In this document: positions 23,476 to 35,799 of the stretch, in pieces | Layout of the letters: each line of letters starts with the position of its first letter | Position numbering within the stretch: the stretch's first letter is position 1 | Assembly: GCA_014529385.2 (NCBI GenBank) | Contig: CM043949.1 | Location: 142,175,858-142,239,857, forward strand | Length of the DNA stretch: 64,000 nt | From: Adiantum capillus-veneris | Lineage: Eukaryota > Streptophyta > Polypodiopsida > Polypodiales > Pteridaceae | Direction: 5' to 3' | Notes under the pieces: generated by a model | What the model was told of the DNA's origin: nothing | Databases searched by the model: none | The model's input: the letters and a program-made list of their open reading frames with translations, nothing else | Made by a program: the position numbers and the translations under genes

Positions 23476-23853
23476 GCCTTCATCTTTTTTGACCCTGGTT
23501 CTACTCACAACTTCTTATCAATGGAGTTGGCCACCAAGTTGGGCATTCAAGCTTTCAAGATGGGAGATATTGTAGCGGTTGACACAACTTTCAAGGGGTA
23601 GCAAGCCTCCATTACTCCCTTGATTGGGAAGTTGAGGCTTCATGTCCAAATCTATGTCGACAAAGAAGGCTTTTTCATCTCTCCTCTCCAACATGAGGAT
23701 GCTATCCTAGGGGCGCCATGGTTTGATCGCATGGCTGCCAATATGAAGTTCCTTGAAAGGAGAATCTACTTCACCTACAGGGGAAAGAACATGTATATAG
23801 ATGCTAGTGAGCGTGGTCGCACTATTCCACTTGTAAAATCCTCTTGCTTTTGA
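23476..23853 (+). pseudogene. Gypsy-1 aspartic protease
   Basis: The motif FDPGSTHNFLSMELA (DPGS in place of DSGA or DTGA) is followed by the hydrophobic ILGAPWFDRMAANMKF element typical of gypsy proteases. One stop (TAG, about 23599) lies in the middle. The corresponding region is completely missing from gypsy-2. Confidence 0.85.
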
Positions 23854-23939
23854 TAAATCAATGAAGAGATCAGTTTTTGCATACATGATTTTCGTCAAAG
23901 AGTCTCTAAAAGATCCTAATGTTTCACAAAATGTAAATG

Positions 23940-24875
23940 GTAGGAATCAAGAAGAGTTAGACTTGTCTAATTTTCTAAAAGAATTCCAAGATGTGTTCAT
24001 CGATGATATCCCTATGGAATTACCTCCAAAATGAGGGGATGATGACCATCACATTGAGCTCCTTCCAGGAAGCTCCCCACCTAACAAGCCTCCTTATAGA
24101 GTCTCTCAAGCTCTCAACAAGAGGAGATCATGAGGCAAGTACAGCAATTGGTAGACAAAGAGATGGTGAGGCCTAGTTTGTTTCCCTATTGTTCTTCAAT
24201 CCTTTTAGTGAAAAAAAAGATGGTACATACCATATGTGTGTGGACTATCAAGCAATAAACCATATCACTATCAAAAACAGATTTCCCGTGCCTCAGGTAG
24301 AAGATCTGTTTGATAAGTTACAAGGCTCTACCTACTTCAGTAGGAATGACCTTAAAAGTGGCTATCATCAAATAAGGATAGTGGATGAAGATATCATAAA
24401 GACCGCGTTTTGCACAACGTTTGGTCTTTATGAATATCTAGTCATGCCTTTTGGCTTGACTAATGCACCGGATACGTTCAATCGTCTGATGGAGAAGATT
24501 TTTAGACCTTACCGCAAATTCACTTGAGTGTTCTTTGATGACATCATCATCTACTTCAAGTCTTTGGAGGAACATAAGCAACATCTCCAAGTGATTTTTC
24601 AATCATTGAGGAAGAACAAGCTTTTTCTTAACCAAAAGAAAAGCGAATTTTTTCTTCAAGAGATTCAATATCCATGTCATATTATCTCTCAAGATGGTAT
24701 CCGTATGGATCTATTGAAGTTAGAGGTAAGAAAAGCATGGCCTAATCCAAGGAATCTACATGAGGTAAGAAGCTTTATTGGTATGTGCGCATACTATAGA
24801 CGCTTCATAGCAAAATTCTCTCAAATAGCAGGACCACTACATGACTTAACTAAGAAGAACATAAAGTATGTATGA
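23940..24875 (+). pseudogene. Gypsy-1 reverse transcriptase
   Basis: Motifs occur in order: [39 protein letters not shown] (catalytic Asp), [24 protein letters not shown], then FFDDIIIY with the two catalytic Asp residues, and RSFIGMCAYYRRFI. A TGA at 24525-24527 sits between RKFT and VFFDDII, where gypsy-2 has AGA. The N-terminal part (about 23940-24190) is shifted between frames. Confidence 0.93.
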
Positions 24876-25330
24876 ACATCTAAGGAGCAAAATGCTTTCG
24901 ATAAGCTCAAAGAAAAGCTTACCTCCCAACCAGTCCTCATGATTCCGGATCTCTCAAATCCATTTGAGGTCCAATGTGATGCTTCTAGTGATTTCCTTGG
25001 AGTAGTTTTTCTTCAAGAAGGGCATGCCATAGCATATGAGACCTGAAGGCTCAATACCGATGAACAAGTCTTGGGCAATTATGAGAAAGAGCTTTTAGTT
25101 GTTCTACATGCCCTAGACACATGGAAGCACTATTTATTGGGGACTCCATTTATTCTACAAACCGACCACCAAAGTCTCAAGTATTTCATGACGCAAAACA
25201 AGCTTTCCGACAAACAAATGAGGTGGGCAAATTTTCTTTCACAATTTAATTTCCACATTGCTCACATTGTTGGTAAGCTCAATCAAGTGCCCGATGCACT
25301 TTCACGACGATCAAAAGTTAATGCGGTGTC
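24876..25330 (+). pseudogene. Gypsy-1 RNase H
   Basis: PFEVQCDASSDFLGVVFLQEGHAIAYE, a TGA where gypsy-2 has CGA, then LNTDEQVLGNYEKELLVVLHALDTWKHYL, FILQTDHQSLKYF and ARRSK-type end VPDALSRR. The catalytic acidic residues (CDAS, YEKE, QTDH) are visible. Confidence 0.9.
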
Positions 25331-25369
25331 TATAGCTACTCACAACAATGATCTATCCTCTATGATAGA

Positions 25370-26630
25370 TGAGTATGCTACTGGCTCTGACTTTAGAGAC
25401 ATAATGTCAGCCCTTGCTTTGGGGAAGAAAGAGGAACAATTCACCTTGCAGGATGGTTATCTTCTCCACGGCAATAGGCTATGTGTTACCTATTCCCTTG
25501 GTGAGAAAGTTATGTATGAATCCCATGCTCCTCCCTATGCGGGGCATAGAGGTATTCAACCTACTCTTCGAGGACTGGAGACATATTTCTATTGGCCTAC
25601 CATGAAAGCGGACATACAAGAGTGTGTTTCAAAATGCGTAATATGCCAAAAGACCAAGTATGATAGAGGAAAGAAACTTGGATTACTCCAGCCATTGCCT
25701 ATCCCAAATTCACCATGGGAGAGTATATCCATGGATTTCATCTTTGTATTATCCAAGTCTATCCATGGGAATACGGGAATATGGACAATAGTCAACAGGT
25801 TTAGTAAGTAGGCACACTTTATTCCTGTCAGAAAGACTATTAAGGCACACCAAATGGCTCTCTTCATATCTCAGATTTTCAAACACCATGGATTACCAAC
25901 ATCCATCGTGTCAGATAGAGATCCTAGAATGACCAGTAATTTTTGGAAAGGTCTCTTTGAAAATCTAGGAACAAGATTGAATTTCTCTTCGGCCTATCAT
26001 CCACAAACGGATGGCCAAAGTGAGATAGCCAATCTTATGATACTTGATCTACTCAACACTTATGTTATCGAAGTAGATGAACACTCACAATGGGAAAAGT
26101 ACTTACCTCTTGTAGAGTATGCCTACAATAATACTGTACATCCTTCTACGAGAAAAGCATCTTTTGAGATCATTGAGGGAAGACCTAAAAGTCCCTTCCT
26201 ACTCAAAGTACATGGGAATATCTTCGCTGCCCATGAGTATAGTTGTGACCTACAAGGATCTTCTCAAAAGATTAAGGAGGCTATATCCATCTCTCAACAA
26301 AGGCAAAAAGCTGCTACTGACAAGCATAGAAGGGTCTTAACATTCAAAGAAAATAATTGGGTCTTATTAGAGTTTCCTAAGGATCAATTAACGCAAACGA
26401 GGGACAAAAATCCTACGAGCCATCAAAAGTATTATGCTAAGCTAGCAAATAGATACTATAGTCCTTTCCAAATTTTGAAGCCTATCAGTGAGATGGCCTA
26501 CCAATTCAAGTTGCCCAACCATTGGCTCATACACAATGCTTTTCATGTGATCCTACTCAAGCCCTACAAAGGAGAGCCACCAAATGAATCAATTATTGAA
26601 GACCCTCCCGAAGTTGAAGACCAATAAGAG
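25370..26630 (+). pseudogene. Gypsy-1 integrase
   Basis: The zinc-binding region is HAPPYAGHRGIQPTLRGLETYF...CVSKCVICQKTK. The DDE core is visible with all three residues: SMDFIFVLPKS-like (Asp near 25733), SDRDPRMTSNFWKG (about 25910) and HPQTDGQSEIANLM (Glu near 26020). A TAG at about 25809 interrupts NRFSK.AHFIPV where gypsy-2 has CAA. The C-terminal LLKVHGNIFAAHEYS and VLLEFPKDQL stretch leads to LANRYYSPFQILKPI and a stop at 26625. Confidence 0.92.
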
Positions 26631-26810
26631 GTGCTACAACTCGAAGCTATCCTTCAGCATGAAGACAAGGTACTACGACATGGTAAGATTATCCGATGGT
26701 ATCTTATTAAGCTCAAAAATTATCCTTTTGAAGATGCTAGATGGATGCAAGGAATATAGCTTAAGGATAGTATAAACCTTGTCAATGCTTACAATGCTAC
26801 ATTAGAGTAA
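26631..26810 (+). pseudogene. Gypsy-1 chromodomain-like C-terminus
   Basis: After a stop the polyprotein tail reads ILQHEDKVLRHGKIIRWYLIKLKNY and PFEDARWMQ, ending NAYNATLE at a TAA (26808-26810). The YLIKLKNYP..DARW pattern is that of the chromodomain at the end of plant chromovirus integrases, thought to guide insertion to marked chromatin. Confidence 0.8.
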
Positions 26811-26942
26811 GCAAATGTACAAATTTCTTTTAAATGCCCCATGTTTTTGTCTTGTAAGACTAGTTCTCCTTTTAATTGTGCACAAATTTAAATACCAAGT
26901 AGTATTTGTCACTCTACTTTGGGAGAATGAAATGGACTAAAT

Positions 26943-27637
26943 TGTTAGGAAATATGACATAGCTAAATAGATATTTGAGTAGATTACTTAACGGAGAGAG
27001 ATAGATTTTCCACACAAGAGATTACAGAGTAGAGAGAGAGAGAGAGTACACATGATATACGTGGTTCACCCAATGTGGGCTACGTCCATGGGAAAGCAGC
27101 CACTCAATGGCTTTAGTACTTCAAAACAAGAAGTAGTTTACAAAGGGATTATACCCTTAATGGAGCTCCCGCCTTGCTTCACTCTCACCACCTCACGCTT
27201 ACCTTGTTGCATCAACTTTACACACTGAAATGTGTGTAGAAATGGCCTCCTTTTATAGGCCAAAAGGGCTGCCCTCTCTCATGAGAGAGGCGGCCGTGTG
27301 TATCCGCCCTTGTGTGAATAAGTCCAAATCCGACTCTCCAATCCGCCCATGTGTGGCCGCCCTTGTGTAGACAAATCCGCTTTTGAATTTGGCCACCGGC
27401 CACCGGCCAACCGATCGGTCGTTTTCCGACCACTTTCTGACCGCCGTCCGACCATAATATTCCGGAGAAAAGGAATATTCTGACGAATTTTGGTCCTGAA
27501 TTTTGGCCGTGAAAATTTTGGTTTCCGGAGAGTGATTTTCCTTCACGCACGATGACTTCTCCTCATAATGGGGGCCTTACAAATGTGCATTTTTACCACA
27601 AAAATTACAAGGGGTAAATCAGGCTCCATACTTAACA
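26943..27637 (+). mobile_element. Solo LTR of an unrelated LTR retrotransposon
   Basis: The 695-bp segment starts TGTTAGGAAATATG and ends ATACTTAACA (TGTTA/TAACA inverted ends). It is flanked by a perfect 5-bp duplication TAAAT (26938-26942 and 27638-27642) and interrupts the gypsy-1 3' untranslated region. It contains a short (AG)n tract and the GTGGTTCACCCAATGTGGGC block. It has no internal coding region. The strand is not determined by the ends, and plus is given only by convention. Confidence 0.9.
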
Positions 27638-27809
27638 TAAATAGAAGACATGCTTACGGCAACTATGTCTCCCAAGCACCAAATGGATTAGTCATCCATC
27701 TTGGAAAGATGTCATAGGGTAAAAAGGGATCCTCTACCAGCTAAGTAAGATTGACTAATGACTAAGGCTTTATCTCTTCTACCTCATAGTCGAGGAAGAC
27801 TATGATTTC

Positions 27810-27820
27810 AAGAGAGAGGT
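27810..27820 (+). other. Gypsy-1 polypurine tract candidate
   Basis: AAGAGAGAGGT ends two bases before the TGACATAAAA start of LTR B. Confidence 0.6.
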
Positions 27821-27822
27821 AA

Positions 27823-29386
27823 TGACATAAAATATAATATATAACCAACCCAAATGATTTTCTCATATTAAATTGATCATTTAATGTGGTAGAATAAATG
27901 GGAACAAGGGTTACGATATAGACATGTGCTTATAGATCTATCCCAACACGGGGCCAATGGTAAAGGGGTCCAAATGAGAGATGGTCTATCAAAGAGCAAG
28001 GCTAACCAATGGAGCATAAGGCCTTAGGATTAGCTTCATTGAAGACCTCCAATAATTAGTGTAAAATTCCTTTGACCTTAGGTAAGCTAGGTTTGAGCTT
28101 GAGGTGGGAACCATGGCCAAGCTTAAGGTGCTTGTCATGCTTGATGACTAAGGTGCTTGAGGTGCCTGATCACTGAGATGCTTGAGATGCTTGAGGGGCT
28201 TGATGATTGAGATGCTTGAGGTGCTCGTCATGCTTGAGATGCTAGGGCTGTACTTGAGGTGAGAACCCAACCCAAGCTTGAGGAGCTTAAGGGCCAAGCT
28301 TGTGGTGAGAACTAGGCACAAGGTTGACGGGCTTGAGGTGGCACAAAAGTCAAAGCTAATCCCTATAAGGAGGGGGCGAGCCCTACAAGAGGGGGAATGA
28401 GAGAGAACACACACACACTGACACAAGGCATGCTTGGTACAAAGAAAGCAAAAGGGACACTTGTCAAGTTCCTCCTCATGTTTCCCTCATGGTGTGCCTG
28501 AAGCCTATTGGTTGGCCACTCTCTCAAAGGGGAAAGGGAGACACTTGTCCCAAGGCTACCCATGTTACTTGATTTACCTCCTGCTTGTGGTTGGCTAGGC
28601 CTGGAGGGGTCCAATGAGCTTCAAGCATGAGCTACAAGAAGGGGGGGGGGGGGGGGGGTGTGTTGACCAAGGAATCTAGGGGCTTGCTTAGGGGGTGTAC
28701 TCTCCCACACACACTCTCATTGTGTGAAGTGCAAAGTGCAAGAGCTCCCTCTCCTTCTCCAAGCAAGTAGAGAGGTTGAGAACCTACATCAACACTCTTG
28801 GCTATGGAGGTCAAATCCAACCAAGAGTCATGCTTCAATGCTTAAGCTTGCCATATCTCCATCTTCATTACTATGCTATTATGTACGATAGCAAGAAGAG
28901 TGACGATAAGTGAGGAATTAATTCTTTCTCCTATGAAATGTTTCTTCTTCCTCTTCCCTACCCTCATTCCCTGCTAGCTCTCTCCACCTTCGAAGGTGCT
29001 TGAGGTCTTGGAACTGAGGCTTGGGATAGTTAATACTTTCCTCAAAGTTTATGTTATGCTCATGATGCATTTCCATCTTCATTGCATCACCTAGGTCACA
29101 AGGAACACAAAGATTGTATTGTAACAAGTCATTCTTGATGGGAGAAATCATAGTACAAATTCCTATTGGAGGGAGGACCGGCTCCACATAAATCCGGTCC
29201 TCAAATGTTGTCATGCTCTCTAAATTCTCTCTCTAGTAAAAGTATTGTTCATGCCAAGTTAACTAAATGCCATGTTTATGTTGATACCATCAATTATGTT
29301 CACCCGCTATGCTCACCAAGTAATTTCAAAAAAAGTACTCTCTCTGATTTTCACTACTCTCAAGTTAATAGGCCAATTCCATTACA
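27823..29386 (+). repeat. Gypsy LTR B, shared between gypsy-1 and gypsy-2
   Basis: A 1.56-kb LTR from TGACATAAAA to CCATTACA, homologous to LTR A along its length. It includes the CTTGAGGTGCTTGATGA minisatellite and a 19-bp G run (about 28638-28656). It lacks the 5' duplication of LTR A. It follows the gypsy-1 polypurine tract and precedes the gypsy-2 primer-binding site, so it acts as 3' LTR of one and 5' LTR of the next. Confidence 0.92.
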
Positions 29387-29387
29387 T

Positions 29388-29399
29388 TGGTATCAGAGC
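29388..29399 (+). other. Gypsy-2 primer-binding site (tRNA-iMet)
   Basis: TGGTATCAGAGC, the canonical sequence, one base after LTR B. Confidence 0.95.
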
Positions 29400-29798
29400 A
29401 TTTGGTTTCTCTTTTCTTGCTTAAGGAGAGAGGTCCTTAAGTATCCTATAAATGGTTGATTTTGTTAATTAAATTGGGTAAGTGGAACTGGGATCTATTA
29501 TTGGTTTTGTTGAGCCCACTATGTGGGATATGGTGCACACCTCGAAAGATTTGGACTTAATAATGGAGTCTTTTTAGACTTGCCTACGGATTTACCATTA
29601 TTGAGCCATAAGAAGTCCAAAAGGAGCTAGCCCTTGGCAACTATGCTATGTTAGACTTACTCCACTACTCTCTATAATTAACCAATTAGGCTGCGGGTGT
29701 AGATACTTAAGAGCCAATTTTCAAAGGCTAAGAGGAGTGGCAACTAAGGTTTTGAATTGCCAAAGCATACTTTAAGTACATACACAAATTTTGTTAAC

Positions 29799-31124
29799 AT
29801 GGCTGACAATAACCAAGAGAGTAGAATGAACATTGATAGCTTTGATTTTGCACATGAAGGTGCTAATGATGATGCCCCATGTTTTTGCATTATCTCGTAA
29901 CTAGGTTGCAGCAAGCTATGGGCAACCCTGATTTGCAAGCCAAAGTTACTCAACAACTTCGCGCTTATGGAATTTCCCTTCCTCTCCAAGAGGAGAGGGA
30001 GCTTAGGAGGACTCTTGAAGAGACCCTCAAAAGAAGACTCTCTCCCTTACGAGAGGAGGAATCCAAAGAGCAAGAAAGCAATCAAACTTTAAGTTCTTCT
30101 GAAGATGTGGCTCCACGAAGATGGCGGTCTAGATGATTGCCCACTCCTCCCAAGAGGAAAAGATCAACACACAGTCCTTCTCCTCATCACTCTGAAAGGG
30201 AAGAGAGGAAACAGAGGAAGAAAATGTCAAGAAAGAGGTCACCCTCTTCTTCTTCTTTTTTCACCTTCCTCCTCTTTCGACAAAAGCAATGGCTATTCTC
30301 CTAGAGAATACAGGAGGGGAGGACATCACAAATCATATCCTGCATGGTGAAGGTCACAAAAGCTAAAGAAGTTCAAGGAGGGAGGAAAGAGTATCTCTTT
30401 TCCCACCTATGATGGCACCTTTGGTGCTACCGACAAAGTGTTGGCCTTCATCTAGCAATTTGATGCGGCCTTTGGAGACGAGGGCTTCACAAGGTCCTCC
30501 AAGGTACGCCATGTAGCTATGCACTTCCAAAAATCAGCTCGTCAATGGTGGGATAGCCTTTGTGGAAATGGTGAAGCCCCAAAGACATGGAAAACTCCAC
30601 AAGTTTCCATCATGAAGAAATTCCTTGCAAGCGATGCAAAGGACAAAGTGCTTATTGAATGGCGCAACTTGAAGATTCTCTCTCATGAGTCTATCCACAA
30701 GTATGTAGACAAGTTTTGGGATTTATATCTCAAGGCTACTGTCTTTTAAAAGATAGACTTTGCCGAGAAAAAGCAACAATTTTGTGCAGGATTACCTGAA
30801 GTGATCGCCAAATACATAAGCTCTCAACGGCCTAGTTCTATCACCGAAGTAATCCATCACACCACGGTTGCTTCACGCATCAATTTCCATCAATGGGCTA
30901 GATGGAATGTCAAGCCCATGGAAAACAAAGACAAAACTGATGCAAAGGGGAAAACCAATGCTCAAAATTCTTCTCAAGGTACTTCCAACAACAACAACAA
31001 CAATCGGTCCAAGGAGAAGGGAGTTTACAAAGGCAAAAACAAACTCTCTCTTGAATAGCTTGAATCTTTTTGCAAGGATCATAAGTGTTTCAAGTGTGGG
31101 GAGCAAGGACATGGCTATCGTTCT
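29799..31124 (+). pseudogene. Gypsy-2 gag
   Basis: Starts at ATG 29799 (MADNNQESRMNIDSFDF), the intact equivalent of the start lost in gypsy-1. A one-base loss near 29880 shifts the frame. LQQAMGNPDLQAKVTQQL, RRTLEETLKRRLSPLREEES, HFQKSARQWWDSLCG and ESIHKYVDKFWDLY are visible. It keeps about 40 bp (KKFLASDAKDKVLIEW, around 30615-30660) that gypsy-1 has lost. The zinc knuckle CFKCGEQGHGYRS is cut at its last Cys by the following insert. Confidence 0.9.
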
Positions 31125-31335
31125 GGATTTGATAGGCACATTCTTCTGTCAAAAGGCCCCACTTTGGAGGCTTCAAACGACACAAAAAAAAAGACATTTT
31201 ATAGTGGGGGGTCTTCAACTTTGGAAACTGCACTTCAATTGGCCCATCTGGCATCCCAAATTGGAAACTAAGGAAGGGGGGAGCCTCTTCATTTTATCTG
31301 CTCTCTTTGGCTCTCTTTGCACTTGAGGGGGGGTG

Positions 31336-31993
<658 letters not shown>

Positions 31994-33211
31994 GGGGGGG
32001 TTGACTTTATACTTCAAAAGGGCCCCTTCATGGGTGAGGGACCGGACTCCCAACTGGCATGATGCCACATCATCACTACCACCGCCCTCCACCGTCAACG
32101 CGCCACTGGGCAGGGCCACCTTCATTGGACAAAACACCACTGCGCCACCCCACGTGCCACCGCGAACAACCCGCGCAGCGCCTGCAGGCGAGCGGCCATA
32201 GCTAGCACTCATGGGGAGCTCTCTCGCACCTTCACACTACTTGAAAGCCTCATGGCCCATCACATATACCCTTTGAAAATCCCCAATGGGAGTGCTTATG
32301 GGTAAATTGCATGCCACGTGGTGACATCGCAAGGCCTGGCCCTTGGAAGAAAAAAACCCTCCAAAAATCCTACGAAAATGAGAAACTCCCCTCCAACTTC
32401 CATCCCCAGCCATTTCTTGCTCATAGTTCTTATTCCAAAGCCGTAAAGCCCGCTGGCCACAATTTTGTTGTGCCAACTTGAAAGGATCCGATTCTTGCTG
32501 CATTTTGGGATTCCCAAGCCCCCTGTAGGGGGCCGTAAAAAAGGATAAAAAGAATTTGATGTTGTCCCCTCGAGTAACTGCCCCAAATTTGACCCATCAT
32601 AACTCAGCAACTACGGCCTTGTTTCTTGAGCCGTCAATTCCTGTTGGGCCCGTATGATGCATACCTCGCTCTAGAACCCTGTCAAGGTCAAAAGAACGCC
32701 AGATGGCACCTTCTCCAGTGCAATCAGGTGGGCACAAACCCGGCCCCCAAAAAATCTTCAACTAGCCATAACTTGCTATCCAGATCTCTCATTAGCAATC
32801 CAAGAAGACATGCATGCTCCATAATTTGAGCACTACACATCTATCTGTCGACATTTTCTTAGGCCATCTATCCCCAGCTGCCCTCTCCGTCGGGGATATG
32901 CTAGACCTTCTGAACTGCAATAGCTTGAGCACCGGGGCTCCGTTTGACGAGCTGTCTGGACTAGCTTCTAGAGCATCTCAAACACTACATTTTAGATCAT
33001 CGACTTGGCGCTCCGGGAAACTTTACTTGCTATCCCAATTGAGCCACTCTTGAAGCCCTTTTGGCTTAAAAAGCCGCATCAAGCACACATTCTTGCTACC
33101 ATCAGTCTACCCAGGGACTCCATACCTGCTCTAGCCTTCTGCATTGCACCTGCCTGCAGCCTTTGCCTGGCATAGGTCACTTTCCAGCTTAGACCAACTT
33201 TGGCTGCACCA

Positions 33212-34074
33212 CCGTATGTGGGTGGAGTATCAAGCATTAAACCATATCACTATCAAAAACAAATTTCCCGTGCCTCAAGTAGAAGATCTGTTTGACAAGC
33301 TATAAGGCTCTACCTACTTCAGTAGGATTGACCTTAAAAGTGCTATCATCAAGTAAGGATATGGATGAAGATATCCTAAAGACCGTATTTCGCACAACGT
33401 TAGGTCTTTATGAATATCTAGTCATGCCTTTTGGCTTGAACAATTCACCAGCTACGTTCAATCGTTTGATGGAGAAAATTTTTAGACCTTATCGCAAATT
33501 CACTAGAGCGTTCTTTGATGATATCATCATCTACTCCAAGTCTTTGGAGGAACATAAGGAACATCTTCAAGTGATTTTTCAAGCATTGAGGGAGAATAAG
33601 ATTTTTCTTAACCAAAAGAAAAGCGAAGTTTTCCTTCAAGAGATTCAATACCTAGGTCATATTATCTCTCAAGATGGTATCTGTATGGATCCATTGAAGT
33701 TAGAGGTAATAAAAGCATGGCCTAATCCAAGGAATCTACATGAGCTAAGAAGCTTTATTGTGGTATGTGCGCATACTATAGACGCTTCATAGAAAAATTC
33801 TCACAAATAGCATGACCACTATATGACTTAACTAAGAAGAACGTTAAGTATGTATGGGCTGCTAAGGAGCAAAGTGGTTTCGATAAGCTCAAAGAAAAGC
33901 TTACCTCCCAACCAGTCCTCATGCTTCCGCATCTCTCAAATCCATTTTAGGTCCAATATGATGCTTGTGGTGATTGCCTTGGAGCAGTTTTTCTTCAAGA
34001 AGGCCATGCCATAGCATATGAGAGCCGAAGGCTCAATACCGATGAACAATTCTTGGGCATTTATGAGAAAGAGC
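33212..34074 (+). pseudogene. Gypsy-2 reverse transcriptase and start of RNase H
   Basis: [34 protein letters not shown] and FFDDIIIYSKSLEEHKEHLQ (catalytic Asp pair intact), then FLQEIQYLGHIISQDGI and a frameshift before YYRRFI. The RNase H start (YDACGDCLGAVFLQEGHAIAYESRRLNTDEQFLG) runs to 34074, where homology breaks. Several residues that are stops in gypsy-1 are sense codons here. Confidence 0.88.
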
Positions 34075-34195
34075 AATATGGAAATTAAATTGCGAAAAAA
34101 AAAATTGCCCACCTATGTGTCTATAGCTACGAACAATTGCGGTGTCTATTGCGGTGTCTATGCCGTGAAATTTCCCAATTAACTTTTTGCAACCT
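34075..34195. other. Rearranged filler with an inverted RNase H scrap
   Basis: The first ~40 bp (GCAATATGGAAATTAAATTG... and ...TTGCCCACC) are the reverse complement of the gypsy RNase H sequence found at about 25225-25264 in gypsy-1. The rest holds direct copies of GCGGTGTCTAT from the region near 25322. About 590 bp of the normal sequence are missing. Confidence 0.75.
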
Positions 34196-34985
34196 AGATT
34201 ACTCCAGCCATTGCCTATCCCAAATTCACCATGGGAGAGTATATCCATGGATTTCATCTTTGGATTACCCAAGTCTATCCATGGGAATACGGGAATATGG
34301 AAAATAGTCGACAGGTTTAGCAAGCAAGCACACTTTATTCCTGTCAAAAAGACTATTAAGGCGCACCAAATGGCAACTCGCTTCAACATGGGAAGATCTT
34401 CGCTGCTGATGAGTATAGCCATGACCTACAAGAATCTTTTCAAAAGATTATGGAGGCTATATCCCTTTCTCAACGAAGGCAAAAAGTTGCTGCTGACAAG
34501 CACAGAAGGGCCTTAACATTCAAAGAAAATGATTGGGTCTTGCTTAAGTTTACTAAGGCTTGATTGAGGCAAACCATGGACAAAAATCCTACGGGCCATC
34601 AAAAGTATTATGCTAAGCTAGCAAAAGATACTATGGTCCTTTCGAAATTTTGAAGCCTATCAATGAGACGGCCTATCAACTCAAGTTTCCCAACCATTGG
34701 CTCATACACAATGCTTTTCATGTGAGCGTACTCAAGCCCTACAAAGGAGAGCCAGCAAGTGAACCAATTATTGAAGACCCTCCCAAAGTTGAAGACCAAG
34801 AAGAGGTGCTACAACCCGAATCTATTCTTCGGCATGAAAACAAGGTACTACGACATGGTAAGATTTTCCTACGGTATCTTATTAAGCTAAAAAATTATCC
34901 TTTTGAAGATGCTAGATGGATGCAAGGAATACAGCTTAAGGATAGTATGAACCTCGTCAATGCTTACAAAGCTACATTAGAGTAA
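34196..34985 (+). pseudogene. Gypsy-2 integrase scraps and chromodomain tail
   Basis: [42 protein letters not shown] holds the first catalytic Asp. A deletion of about 350 bp (joining ATGGCAACTCGC to CATGGGAAGATC near 34395) then removes the other two catalytic residues. The C-terminus PINETAYQLKFPNHWLIHNAFHVSVLKPYKGEP and the chromodomain-like ILRHENKVLRHGKIFLRYLIKLKNYPFEDARWMQ are intact to the TAA at 34983-34985. Confidence 0.88.
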
Positions 34986-35027
34986 GCAAATGTACAAATT
35001 TCTTTTAAATGACCCATGTTTGCGGGA

Positions 35028-35493
35028 AGATTTCCATTAGGCTTTTTGCAAATCCATGGATTTCAACATTAGATTTATGAGGGCTTACCTATCCCGACAC
35101 TGTTCAATGCAAAAAAGCGTGATGAAATGGCTAGATAAGAGATTTTCTCCTTCCACTTGGAGGATCAAGTGGCCAGGATCTGGTGGAATTTTCTTCATTG
35201 ATGCGAGAGAGTTATAAAGTTTAGAACTAAATATGAAGAGACTCAAATGGGCCGAAGATCTTCAAGTCATTGAAGTATATTTTTTCATTGGGATCGATAA
35301 TCTAGAGGAAACCTTTGTAGTGGATGGTGCCCAAATATCCCAGAATCAGTGGGTGTTTGATCAGGTGTCTAAAGTAATCTACCCAGGCAGAATTAGATCC
35401 ATAGGTGTAGACCCTAGTTTTAGTGGACCAAAAGATGTTGTATATTTTGATCCTATATGTGATCCACCCAAAGTCCACAAGATTCTATTATAG
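35028..35493 (+). other. Unrecognised ORF remnant
   Basis: One frame is open for most of the stretch: MDFNIRFMRAYLSRH, WLDKRFSPSTWRIKWPGSGGIFFIDAREL, then from 35233 an uninterrupted 86 codons including WAEDLQVIEVYFFIGIDNLEETFVVDG and VIYPGRIRSIGVDP to a TAG. I do not recognise the family. It lies between the broken end of gypsy-2 and a third gypsy gag, so it may belong to a retroelement or be captured host sequence. Confidence 0.3.
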
Positions 35494-35799
35494 GATTGTC
35501 GTCACCCTTGTACATAGTAGAATCTTCATGGATTATATTAAATCTTGTACATAATATGGTTCTCATAAGTATGCTATAAGCAGTTTTTGTTTATGGTTTG
35601 GCAATTGTCTTCATCATGTGTGTAAAATTTTTGAGTATGAGATAAGTTTAAATCATAAATAAGAGAGATTCATCTAGTACTAAATTCCACTAATACAATC
35701 TCAGGACAATACTCTCATAAATAGCCTTTACACTATTACTCAAGAGAAAAACATATTACTAAAGCAAGTACAACTCCTTACATTCAAGGGAGAGGGACC

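Larger units (their letters stand above)
19883..29386 (+). mobile_element. Gypsy-1: Ty3/gypsy retrotransposon with chromodomain
   Basis: Two LTRs (19883-21633 and 27823-29386) flank gag, protease, RT, RNase H, integrase and a chromodomain-like tail in the Ty3/gypsy order. An unrelated 695-bp solo LTR sits in the 3' untranslated region. The 3' LTR is shared as the 5' LTR of gypsy-2. The coding region has scattered stops, several explained by CGA to TGA or CAG to TAG when compared with gypsy-2. Confidence 0.93.
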
